From: Mucilaginibacter sp. UBA4741
GTDB taxonomy: Bacteria > Bacteroidota > Bacteroidia > Sphingobacteriales > Sphingobacteriaceae
DNA: 16,094 bases
Assembly: GCA_002403905.1 (NCBI GenBank)
Contig: DHIR01000249.1
Coordinates: 12,599 to 28,692, forward strand
Direction of reading: 5' to 3'
Shown here: positions 1-7,769 of the stretch, one piece after another
Layout: every line of letters begins with the position of its first letter
Position numbering within the stretch: position 1 is the first letter of the stretch
The notes under the pieces: generated by a model
The model's input: the letters and a program-made list of their open reading frames with translations, nothing else
Told to the model about the DNA's origin: nothing
The model's database searches: none
Made by a program: the position numbers and the translations under genes

Positions 1-1
1 G

Positions 2-103
2 GATATAATGTTCCGTAATTTCTTCCCCGAACTTAAAAAATTGTGGCTAATAGAGCTAAGCTTTATAACTTTGGCAACTATTATATTTTTACTTGTTAAA
101 TAA
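2..103 (+). CDS. C-terminal end of an unidentified membrane protein (partial)
   Basis: An open frame enters from the left edge and stops at TAA 101-103, giving 33 visible residues. The last half is a hydrophobic stretch (LSFITLATIIFLLV) followed by a single Lys, which reads as a C-terminal transmembrane helix preceded by a basic, aromatic segment (FFPELKKLW). It ends 6 nt before gldC, so the two are probably co-transcribed. In many Bacteroidota gldC follows gldB, but GldB is a lipoprotein and is not expected to end in a membrane helix, so I do not call it gldB. An ATG at 8 could in principle start a 31-residue standalone peptide. A gene continuing from outside the window is more likely. Family unknown. 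Confidence 0.55.
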   Translation, partial: DIMFRNFFPELKKLWLIELSFITLATIIFLLVK

Positions 104-109
104 TTATTA

Positions 110-442
110 ATGAAAACTGCCGAAATTAAAGTTACCGTAGAACTTGATGATAATAATGTTCCCGAAAATATTTTATGGGAATCAACCGACTCAGCCAATA
201 CAGAGGCCGTGCCTGTAAAATCAATTATGCTGGCGCTATGGGATCAGAACTATAAAAATGCCCTGCGTATTGATCTTTGGACAAAAGATATGCCTGTTGA
301 TGAAATGAAGGTGTTTTTCTATCAAACCCTTATGACCATGGGCGACAGCTTTTTACGCGCCACCGGCGAAACCAACATTATAGAAGACCTGCGCGATTAC
401 TGCGCGCACTTTGCCGAAAAAATGGAAATATCTAAACAGTAA
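110..442 (+). CDS. gldC: Gliding motility protein GldC
   Basis: The 110-residue protein matches GldC in length and sequence style: a short acidic soluble protein with no signal peptide, an N-terminal beta-rich part (KTAEIKVTVELDD), a central KSIMLALWDQ segment, and the C-terminal part MGDSFLRATGE leading to a helical end. GldC is a small cytoplasmic protein known from Flavobacterium gliding genetics. It is thought to support the Gld/T9SS machinery with GldB and is conserved in Bacteroidota whether or not they glide. The ATG at 110 follows the upstream stop by 6 nt, and no earlier in-frame start is plausible. It sits between two membrane-protein genes, consistent with a short operon. The T9SS-sorted protein at the far end of the window fits a host with this machinery. 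Identification is by recognition of the family; no search was run. Confidence 0.88.
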   Translation: MKTAEIKVTVELDDNNVPENILWESTDSANTEAVPVKSIMLALWDQNYKNALRIDLWTKDMPVDEMKVFFYQTLMTMGDSFLRATGETNIIEDLRDYCAHFAEKMEISKQ

Positions 443-446
443 CATA

Positions 447-854
447 ATGAGATTACCTTCATTTATATCATTTATAGGTTTTGTACTATTAATGGCCGGT
501 ACATGGTGCCCGTTATTGCGTCCGTTCCATTTATTTAATATGGATGTGTATGATCTAAACCGCCCTTACGGTATGGTGATATTATTAATATCGGTGATAG
601 GTATATTGGGTGTGATATTAAATCGCATAAAATTAGTGCGTCTTACCGGATGGATCTCCTTAATATTAGTGCTGCTATTGTTTGTAGCTGCATTTATGAA
701 AGTACATACCAGCTTTAGCTTTATTCCATTTAAATCATTTGCCGGATTTTTAGCCAGCCAGATCAAATTTAAATGGGGATGGTATTTGTTATTTGCAGGG
801 CCGGTTGTTTCGTTAGCCGGGTCCATGTTTAAACCATCAAAGTATTCCAGGTAG
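447..854 (+). CDS. Small four-helix integral membrane protein, function unknown
   Basis: This encodes 135 residues from ATG 447 (MRLPSFISFIGFVLL). The same frame is open back to an ATG at 411, but that would overlap gldC by 32 nt and add a polar lysine-rich tail. ATG 447, 4 nt after the gldC stop, puts a hydrophobic helix at the N terminus and is preferred. Four transmembrane helices are visible at about residues 3-22, 46-65, 71-95 and 111-130, with short loops and a basic C-terminal tail (KPSKYSR). There are no catalytic motifs. The WCP near residue 20 holds the only cysteine I noticed. Position right behind gldC suggests co-transcription, but this is not evidence of a gliding role. I do not recognise the family and give it no function. 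Confidence 0.75.
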   Translation: MRLPSFISFIGFVLLMAGTWCPLLRPFHLFNMDVYDLNRPYGMVILLISVIGILGVILNRIKLVRLTGWISLILVLLLFVAAFMKVHTSFSFIPFKSFAGFLASQIKFKWGWYLLFAGPVVSLAGSMFKPSKYSR

Positions 855-962
855 CTGTATTTTTTATAAATAATACAACAAATACTAAATACAACTGTTT
901 ACTGGCTTGTTACATAAATGAAAAAAGTTTTTATACATATTTGTAATACCAAACTATCTTAA

Positions 963-3900
963 ATGCTAAAACTATCATTTCGCAATCAGGTTATGGCCGG
1001 GTTCGGCGTATCCATTTTGCTTGTCCTTATTGTTGGTATTCTCTCTTACAATAGTATTAATCAATTAGAAAGCGACACCGTAATGGTTGATCACACCCAA
1101 AAAGTGATCAAAACATCAACCAGCTTATTGCAATTATTGACAGATGCCGAAACAGGTATGCGTGGTTTTGGCGCTACCAATAAAAGAGTCTTTCTTGGTC
1201 CATATAACGCCGCGCTTCCTGTCATACACACTGATCTGGAAGGTCTAAGAGGGCTTATCGCTGATAATCCTATACAAGTTAGAAGAGTAGACTCATTAAC
1301 CATATTAGTAAATGAACAATTAGGCATTTTAAAAATAAACGTAGAAACACGTGAGGCCAAAGGTTTGGACTTTATGGTTCAAAACAACATGTTTGTTAAT
1401 GGCAAACAAAATATGGATGGCATCCGTAAGGTTATTGCCAACATGATTGATACGGAAAACGAGCTATTGGCTAGTCGCAAAAACAGCTCAAAAGCCGCGT
1501 CAACCAATGCCATAATATTTATTGCTGTTGGCTCATTAATATTCCTGCTGATAATTATTGTATTGTTCTACTACATACAACGCACCTTTACCGAGCAAAA
1601 GAAAATTGAGGAAGAAATTAAAGTAACCAACGTTGAGTTGGAGAAAGTACTAAGAGAAAACGAAGCCAAAAACTGGTTGCTTACCGGTACCGGCCTGCTA
1701 AACGAAAAAATGCAGGGCCAGCAAGGCGAAAAAGAGCTGTCAGAAAATGTATTAGCCGGAGTTTGCGCTTACACCAAAGCATTAAGCGGCACCCTATATT
1801 TATATAACGATAAGGAGAATCGCCTTGACCTGTATTCAACTTACGCGTTCTCTAACTTTGGTGCAATTAAAAAAATAGTCGCCTTAGGCGAAGGCTGGAT
1901 TGGCGAGGTTGCCCGAAGCGGTAAAGCTACCGCTGTAAAAGGCAAGCTGAATGACAAGCTGGAACTGCAATCATCAGTTATATTGAATGACCTGATAGAG
2001 ACTTATATAGTGCCGTTCTTTTTTGATAAAAAATTGAAGGGTATTATAGAGGTTGCTTATAATAATGAGCTAAAGGGCCATGATCTTGATTATTTATCAG
2101 CTATAGCAAATGATATTGGTATAGCAGTAAATACTGCCCAGGCACGCACTATAATGCATGACTTGTTTGAAGAAACCCAACAACAAGCCGAAGAACTAGC
2201 TGCACAACAGGAAGAAATGCGCATTACCAACGAAGAACTGGTGAACAAAACAGAAATGTTAGAAGCATCAGAAGAGGAACTACGTGTACAACAAGAAGAG
2301 TTGCGTACCATTAATGCCGAGCTGGAAGAAAAAGCCAGTTTACTGGAAGAGAAAAACCAGGCTATAGAGGAAGCCCGTACTGCCATAAATATTAAGGTTG
2401 AAGAACTGGAAACTACCAACAAGTATAAATCAGAGTTTTTGGCCAATATGAGCCATGAGTTGCGTACGCCTTTAAACAGCATATTAGTGCTAGCCCGTAT
2501 ATTAAAAGATAATAAGCCGCTCAACCTATCAGAAGATCAGATAAAATATGCCAGCGTTATTTTTAATGCCGGTAATGATTTGTTAACACTGATCAATGAT
2601 ATCCTTGACCTTTCAAAAATTGAATCGGGCAAGCTGGATATGCAAAATGAGGATATTAAAATATTAGATATTTTATCGGATATGGAGATGCTGTTCCAGG
2701 AAGTTGCGTCCCACAAAAAAATACGATTTACAACCAGCGTAAGCAATGTAGCGCCTACTGTATTTACAGATAAGGTTAGGGTAGAGCAGGTAATCAAAAA
2801 CTTGCTATCAAACGCGTTTAAGTTTACGTCAGAGAATGGCGCTATCGCAATAAATGTAAATACAGGCAAATCACCGCAAACGGTAAGTTTCTCTATAAAA
2901 GATTCGGGCATAGGTATCCATGCCGATAAACAAAAAATAATATTTGAAGCCTTTCAACAAGCAGATGATTCAACAAGCCGTAAATATGGCGGTACTGGTT
3001 TGGGCCTTTCTATAAGCCGCGAATTGGCATCGTTACTGGGTGGTTCTATAACCCTGCATAGCAAGTATGGGGAGGGAAGTGAGTTTATCTTAACTATCCC
3101 GGTTCAGGCCAAAGCGGTTGTTACTGATAATGAAATAATACCAACTGTTGAAACCCTGGCGCCGGTAAAAGAGTTCTTAAAACCCATTGCTAAACCAAGA
3201 CAATTAGATAGAGAGCCTTTAGTAGTTATTGTTGAGGATGATAAAAACTTTGCCAATATATTGCAGGATTACTCGCGAGATCATGGTTATAAATCAGTAA
3301 TAGTTAATGAAGGCACTAATGCTGTCCAGATCATTAAGGACAATAATCCGGACGCTGTAATATTAGATATTATGCTGCCCGGTAAGGATGGATGGCAAAT
3401 ATTAAAGGAGTTAAAGCAGGACCCTGAAACTGCCGATATTCCGGTGCATTTAATGTCAGCCGGCGATGCCGCTGCTACCAGAGTACGTAAAGAAGGGGCT
3501 ATCAGCTTCCTTAAAAAACCAATAGATACCGGCACGCTTGATAAATTATTTGGCGATATAATGACCAATACCGGTACTCAGTTTAAACAAATATTATTGG
3601 TCGAAGATCATAAGGCACAAAGCCAGGCATTGAAAGAAATGATGCAGAATAACGGTATCACGGTCGATCAGGCATTTGATGGCGAATCTGCCTTCCGTAT
3701 GTTGCATGAAAATGAATACCAATGTGTAATACTGGATCTTAATTTACCTGATATTTCAGGATTAGATCTATTAGACAAAATAAAAGAGGTTGATCGCTTT
3801 GCGGTATTACCGGTAATAGTTAATACGGCTATGGAATTGGACAAAACATCAGTAAGCAGATTGATGAAGTATGCAAATGCAATGGTTGTAAAAACAAATA

Positions 3901-4385
3901 AATCATCAGACAGGTTGATTGATGAAGTGAACCTGTTTTTGAATAAGATAAGCAACACCCCTCAACCAGGCACAATTGCCGCCAAAGTTGCAGCAATTGG
4001 TAAGGATGGCGTTAAAGGCAAAAAAGTGCTGATAGTTGATGATGATATGCGTAATATCTTTGCATTAAGCAGCGCCTTACAGGGATACGATATGAACGTG
4101 GAGATAGCCGGCGATGGGGAAGAAGCCATAGCCAAACTGGAAGAGATTACCGATATTGATATAGTACTCATGGACATTATGATGCCTAAAATGGATGGTT
4201 ATGAGGCTACACGTTACATCAGGAAGCAAAGCAAATGGGCAAGACTGCCGGTTATAGCGTTAACCGCGAAAGCGATGAAAGATGATAGAGAAAAATGTAT
4301 TGAAGCAGGAGCCAATGATTATATAACCAAACTGGTTGATATGGACAGGCTGATTGCCTTGATGCAGCTATGGTTGGAGAAATAA
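963..4385 (+). CDS. Membrane hybrid histidine kinase: CHASE3-GAF-HisKA-HATPase-REC-REC-REC
   Basis: 1140 residues. TM1 lies at about 10-30, then a CHASE3-type extracytoplasmic helical domain (about 35-180) with the hallmark DAETGMRGF, and TM2 at about 181-206. A GAF domain spans about 255-395. A long coiled coil (about 400-490) has repeated Glu-Glu-Leu heptads. HisKA has phospho-acceptor His498 in FLANMSHELRTPLNS. HATPase has N-box NLLSNAFKFT, G1 DSGIGI and G2 GGTGLGLS. Three receivers carry phospho-acceptors Asp802 (VILDIMLP), Asp925 (VILDLNLP) and Asp1071 (LMDIMMPKMDG). REC1 ends with a normal KKP motif, whereas REC3 has TKLVD and REC2 VKTNK where Lys-Pro is usual. The gene heads an operon with cheR 1 nt downstream, then cheB and a second hybrid kinase. 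Expected role: sense an unknown periplasmic and cytosolic signal, autophosphorylate, and pass phosphate through its own and the neighbouring receivers. Signal and output are unknown. Confidence 0.93.
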   Translation: MLKLSFRNQVMAGFGVSILLVLIVGILSYNSINQLESDTVMVDHTQKVIKTSTSLLQLLTDAETGMRGFGATNKRVFLGPYNAALPVIHTDLEGLRGLIADNPIQVRRVDSLTILVNEQLGILKINVETREAKGLDFMVQNNMFVNGKQNMDGIRKVIANMIDTENELLASRKNSSKAASTNAIIFIAVGSLIFLLIIIVLFYYIQRTFTEQKKIEEEIKVTNVELEKVLRENEAKNWLLTGTGLLNEKMQGQQGEKELSENVLAGVCAYTKALSGTLYLYNDKENRLDLYSTYAFSNFGAIKKIVALGEGWIGEVARSGKATAVKGKLNDKLELQSSVILNDLIETYIVPFFFDKKLKGIIEVAYNNELKGHDLDYLSAIANDIGIAVNTAQARTIMHDLFEETQQQAEELAAQQEEMRITNEELVNKTEMLEASEEELRVQQEELRTINAELEEKASLLEEKNQAIEEARTAINIKVEELETTNKYKSEFLANMSHELRTPLNSILVLARILKDNKPLNLSEDQIKYASVIFNAGNDLLTLINDILDLSKIESGKLDMQNEDIKILDILSDMEMLFQEVASHKKIRFTTSVSNVAPTVFTDKVRVEQVIKNLLSNAFKFTSENGAIAINVNTGKSPQTVSFSIKDSGIGIHADKQKIIFEAFQQADDSTSRKYGGTGLGLSISRELASLLGGSITLHSKYGEGSEFILTIPVQAKAVVTDNEIIPTVETLAPVKEFLKPIAKPRQLDREPLVVIVEDDKNFANILQDYSRDHGYKSVIVNEGTNAVQIIKDNNPDAVILDIMLPGKDGWQILKELKQDPETADIPVHLMSAGDAAATRVRKEGAISFLKKPIDTGTLDKLFGDIMTNTGTQFKQILLVEDHKAQSQALKEMMQNNGITVDQAFDGESAFRMLHENEYQCVILDLNLPDISGLDLLDKIKEVDRFAVLPVIVNTAMELDKTSVSRLMKYANAMVVKTNKSSDRLIDEVNLFLNKISNTPQPGTIAAKVAAIGKDGVKGKKVLIVDDDMRNIFALSSALQGYDMNVEIAGDGEEAIAKLEEITDIDIVLMDIMMPKMDGYEATRYIRKQSKWARLPVIALTAKAMKDDREKCIEAGANDYITKLVDMDRLIALMQLWLEK

Positions 4386-4386
4386 T

Positions 4387-5217
4387 ATGCATGGTACTGC
4401 CGAAACAATAACCGCCCCGCAAGTAGCCGAGATAATTGATCTGGTTAAAAAAATATATGGGTTTGATTTTGGCAGCTACACAAAAGCATCGTTAAAAAGA
4501 AGGGTAACCCGTATAATGCAGTTGAAGAAACTGCAGTTTTACGACCTTAAACATATACTTGTTAATGACAATGCTTTCTTTCAGCAATTCCTGGAAGAGA
4601 TCACGGTGAACGTTACCGAAATGTTTCGTGATCCGTCTTTTTATAAAGCTTTTAATAAACAGGTTATACCTTACCTGGCGTCATACCAACATAGTAAAAT
4701 GTGGTGCGCCGGTTGCTCCTCGGGCGAGGAAGCTTATTCGCTGGCTATTTTAATGCAGCAAGCGGGCTTGAGAAAAAAATCATTTATTTACGGCACAGAT
4801 ATTAATACCGAATGCCTGAAAGAGGCAAGGAAGGGTATTTACAGCCTGCGTAAGATAAAAAGCTATGCCGAAAATTACCAGCTTGCCGGGCTTGAGGGTT
4901 CAATAACAGATCATTTCACTATATTATATGATGCGGCAACAATTCATAGCGAATTGAAACAAAACACTTTATTTTCCGTACACAACTTAGTATCTGATAA
5001 TGTTTTTAATGAATTTCAATTAATTAGCTGCCGTAATGTATTTATCTATTTCGAAATAGCGTTACAGGATAGGATACTTGATCTTTTTTATAACAGCGTG
5101 GCCCCGCTTGGTTTTTTATGCCTGGGTGCTAAAGAAACTATTAGGACCGAAAGGTTTAAGAAAAAGTTTAAGGTGATTAATCAAAAAGAAAACATATATC
5201 AAAAAATTGGCTCTTGA
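4387..5217 (+). CDS. cheR: CheR-type protein-glutamate O-methyltransferase
   Basis: 276 residues, the usual length for a single CheR. The N-terminal all-helical CheR domain occupies about 10-70. The catalytic domain follows, with TVNVTEMFRDP, the S-adenosylmethionine motif WCAGCSSGEEAYSLA, the acidic GTDIN motif that contacts the cofactor, and LISCRNVFIYF. CheR transfers methyl groups from S-adenosylmethionine to glutamate side chains on coiled-coil signalling helices, classically of chemoreceptors. No chemoreceptor, CheA or CheW is present here. The gene starts 1 nt after the hybrid kinase stop and its end overlaps cheB by 11 nt, so translation is probably coupled. The likely substrate is therefore the heptad coiled coil of the upstream kinase (inference). 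There is no C-terminal receptor-tethering domain or TPR extension. Confidence 0.93.
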   Translation: MHGTAETITAPQVAEIIDLVKKIYGFDFGSYTKASLKRRVTRIMQLKKLQFYDLKHILVNDNAFFQQFLEEITVNVTEMFRDPSFYKAFNKQVIPYLASYQHSKMWCAGCSSGEEAYSLAILMQQAGLRKKSFIYGTDINTECLKEARKGIYSLRKIKSYAENYQLAGLEGSITDHFTILYDAATIHSELKQNTLFSVHNLVSDNVFNEFQLISCRNVFIYFEIALQDRILDLFYNSVAPLGFLCLGAKETIRTERFKKKFKVINQKENIYQKIGS

Positions 5218-5794
5218 CGATAACATAATTCAGCGCTGGCAAAATACCGATCTGTTACTGTTAGGTGGATCGGCTGGATCATTCAAGCCAATTTATAATT
5301 CGGTAAAGATATTTCCTGCTGATTTAAATAAAACGGTGATTGTAGTGATCCATCGGAAGAAAAATTTTTTTAGCGAGATAGAAAAACTATTTGCCGAAAG
5401 CAGCCGTATGTTGATGCGGGAAGTTAGTGACAAAGATGTATTGAATAATAATACAATTTATATAGCGCCTGCAAACTATCATACTCTTATTGAAAAAGAT
5501 AAATCTTTTAGTTTAGATGTATCAGATGCAGTATGGTACTCCAAGCCGTCAATTGATGTTACTTTCGAGAGCGCGTCTGAAATATATAAAGAGCGATGCA
5601 CCGCGGTATTATTCTCTGGTGCGAACGCTGATGGGGCCGAAGGATTACTTAGATTGCGTAAACAAGGAGCGTTAACTATAGTGCAGGACCCGAATGATGC
5701 TGAAATGAGGGAAATGCCACAAGCCGCTGTTGATATGAATGCAGCAGAATACATACTAAAAACGAAAGATATTTTGGAGCTTTTTCAAACTTAA
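5207..5794 (+). CDS. cheB: CheB-type protein-glutamate methylesterase, catalytic domain only
   Basis: 195 residues forming only the methylesterase/deamidase domain; the usual N-terminal receiver of CheB is absent. The catalytic triad can be read: Ser22 in LLGGSAGS, His49 in VVIHRKK, and Asp142 in SGANADGAEG. IAPANYH and KPSIDVTF are typical of the family. The start is TTG at 5207, overlapping the cheR end by 11 nt. In this frame a stop lies at 5174-5176, and the next ATG (residue 68) would remove Ser22 and His49, so TTG is the only good choice. CheB hydrolyses glutamate methyl esters made by CheR. Without its own receiver it cannot be regulated by intramolecular phosphorylation, so control by a separate receiver (for example one in the flanking hybrid kinases) or constitutive activity is inferred. 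Confidence 0.9.
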   Translation: MALDDNIIQRWQNTDLLLLGGSAGSFKPIYNSVKIFPADLNKTVIVVIHRKKNFFSEIEKLFAESSRMLMREVSDKDVLNNNTIYIAPANYHTLIEKDKSFSLDVSDAVWYSKPSIDVTFESASEIYKERCTAVLFSGANADGAEGLLRLRKQGALTIVQDPNDAEMREMPQAAVDMNAAEYILKTKDILELFQT

Positions 5795-5825
5795 TGTTTT
5801 TATAACTATACTTTTACCATCATAA

Positions 5826-7769
5826 ATGCCGACCCCCGTAAATATTCTTATTGTTGACGATAGAGAAGAAAATATTGTTGCCCTTGAAGCTTTGCTGCAG
5901 CGTAACGATATTAAACTTTTCTCAACAACATCACCAAACGAAGGGCTTAAAATTGCCTGGGAAAATAATATTGCCATAGCCCTGGTTGATGTGCAAATGC
6001 CCGAGATGGATGGTTTTGAGTTTGTGGAGATGCTTAAATCAAACCCGCGCACTAAAGATATATTGGTAATTTTTGTAACAGCCATATCAAAAGAAACAAA
6101 ATATGCTGTTAAAGGACTAGGTGTTGGCGCGGTTGATTATCTATATAAACCACTTGACCCATACATTACATCAGCCAAAGTTGATTCATTTATACAGTTA
6201 GCCCGCGCACAGGCCGATATTAAACAAAAAAATGAAGAGCTGGGCAATTTTGCCCTGATAGTAAAAAACTCCGCTGATATTATTTGTGTTGTTGATGCTG
6301 AAACACTGCGTATAAAAAGTATAAACCCCGCTGTCGAAACTATTTTAGGCTTTAAACAAGCAGAATTGGTTGGCAAGAGCATTATTGACCGTGTAGTTGA
6401 AGAAGACAAGGCGGCATTCCGCAAAAGATTGGGCGATATTATTAAAGAAAACCTTAACCTTGCTGTTTTAAATTATCAATTTGCCACATTCTCTAAAAAT
6501 CCTATCTCGGTGGAGTGCAGGGTGACTTACCGCAATAAAACATTGTTTTTTAATATTAATGATGTCACGCCACAAAAAAGTTATGAGTCGCAGCTAATTA
6601 AATCAAAAGAAGCAGCCGAGTTTGGTAAAAAAGCAAAAGAATCTTTTTTGGCTAACATGAGCCATGAGTTACGTACACCTATTAATGGTATTATTGGCTT
6701 AACCGCCTTGCTGCGCAAAACAGAGGTTACAGACCAGCAAAACAGTATGCTTGACCTGCTGGAGGTTTCATCGCAATCATTATTGGGAGTTATAAATGAT
6801 GTACTGGATATATCAAAAATAGATGCCGGTAAATTTAGCATAATCCGGTCGCCTAATAAGTTGGTAGACCTAGTGCAGGCTGTTTATCGCTTATTAAAAT
6901 TTAAAGCCGATGAAGAGCACATTGAGTTCTTTTTGGATATAGACCCCAATATACCCGAGTACTTAATGATAGACTCGCTACGCCTTAAACAGGTATTGAT
7001 GAATTTGCTAAGTAATGCCATTAAGTTACCCAAACGGGGGCACGTTAAACTAAAAATTGCTGTGCTTGATAAAAAGAGCGATAAAGTACAACTTCAATTT
7101 ACTGCTGAAGATACTGGCATAGGTATACCTAAACATCGTTTAAATGATATTTTCGAATCGTTTGAGCAAGCTGATGCTGCTATTACAGCTAAATACGGTG
7201 GTACGGGTTTAGGCCTGGCCATTGTTAAAAAACTGGTACAGTTAAAAGGCGGCCAACTTTCTGTTGATAGCAGACCAGGCAATGGCAGCGTATTTACCTT
7301 TACAAACTGGTATGCTATAGCTGATAAGCCACAGGAAGAGAAAGTTAAAAAATCAAATGATCAGCTTCAACCATTCGATGGTATAAGGGTATTGGTAGCC
7401 GAGGATAACCTGGTTAATCAATTTATGCTAATCAAGATGTTGGGCGATTGGAATATTAAGCCTGATGTGGTAAACAACGGCATTAAAGCATTGGATAATA
7501 TAAGGGAGAATGATTACGACCTGATATTGATGGATACCCACATGCCCGAAATGAACGGTTACCAGGCCGCCCGAAAGATCAGGATAGATTTTGATGAACC
7601 TAAACGTAGCATCCCTATCATATCATTATCGGCAGCATCTTTTGATCATGAGCAGCAAGAGGCCCTTGCATCGGGTATGAACGAAGTGTTGGCTAAACCT
7701 TTTCAGCCCGCTCAACTACACGAAAAAATCGTAAGATTACTAAAGGGAAAAGTTAAAACTCAAGTTTAG
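5826..7769 (+). CDS. Cytoplasmic hybrid histidine kinase: REC-PAS-HisKA-HATPase-REC
   Basis: 647 residues with no transmembrane helix or signal peptide. N-terminal REC (about 4-120) has phospho-acceptor Asp55 (LVDVQMPEMDG) and a normal YKPLD switch Lys. The PAS domain spans about 140-250. HisKA has His280 in FLANMSHELRTPING. HATPase has N-box NLLSNAIKLP, G1 EDTGIGIP and G2 YGGTGLGLAIV. C-terminal REC (about 520-640) has Asp570 (LMDTHMPEMNG) and AKPFQP. A kinase with an N-terminal receiver is suited to taking phosphate from another kinase, here plausibly the membrane hybrid kinase at the head of the operon, and relaying it. It follows cheB by 31 nt; TACTTTTA at 5809-5816 resembles a -7 element, so an internal promoter is possible. 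Its 3' end overlaps the convergent ogt gene by 17 bp. Neither REC carries a DNA-binding output domain, so the final effector is not in the window. Confidence 0.93.
   Translation: MPTPVNILIVDDREENIVALEALLQRNDIKLFSTTSPNEGLKIAWENNIAIALVDVQMPEMDGFEFVEMLKSNPRTKDILVIFVTAISKETKYAVKGLGVGAVDYLYKPLDPYITSAKVDSFIQLARAQADIKQKNEELGNFALIVKNSADIICVVDAETLRIKSINPAVETILGFKQAELVGKSIIDRVVEEDKAAFRKRLGDIIKENLNLAVLNYQFATFSKNPISVECRVTYRNKTLFFNINDVTPQKSYESQLIKSKEAAEFGKKAKESFLANMSHELRTPINGIIGLTALLRKTEVTDQQNSMLDLLEVSSQSLLGVINDVLDISKIDAGKFSIIRSPNKLVDLVQAVYRLLKFKADEEHIEFFLDIDPNIPEYLMIDSLRLKQVLMNLLSNAIKLPKRGHVKLKIAVLDKKSDKVQLQFTAEDTGIGIPKHRLNDIFESFEQADAAITAKYGGTGLGLAIVKKLVQLKGGQLSVDSRPGNGSVFTFTNWYAIADKPQEEKVKKSNDQLQPFDGIRVLVAEDNLVNQFMLIKMLGDWNIKPDVVNNGIKALDNIRENDYDLILMDTHMPEMNGYQAARKIRIDFDEPKRSIPIISLSAASFDHEQQEALASGMNEVLAKPFQPAQLHEKIVRLLKGKVKTQV

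Noticed and set aside
411..446. ATG 411 as start of the membrane protein after gldC
   Set aside because: It overlaps gldC by 32 nt and adds a polar basic tail before the first helix. ATG 447 gives normal spacing and a hydrophobic N terminus.
855..890. Hairpin TGTATT...AATACA after the small membrane protein as a terminator
   Set aside because: The stem is only 6 A/T-rich pairs with a 10-nt loop and no T-run after it; not convincing.
2090..2524. Minus-strand 144-codon Ser-rich frame inside the first kinase
   Set aside because: It is the antisense image of the Glu-rich coiled coil (GAA/GAG read as TTC/CTC), with repeated Ser/Cys runs and no protein-like pattern.
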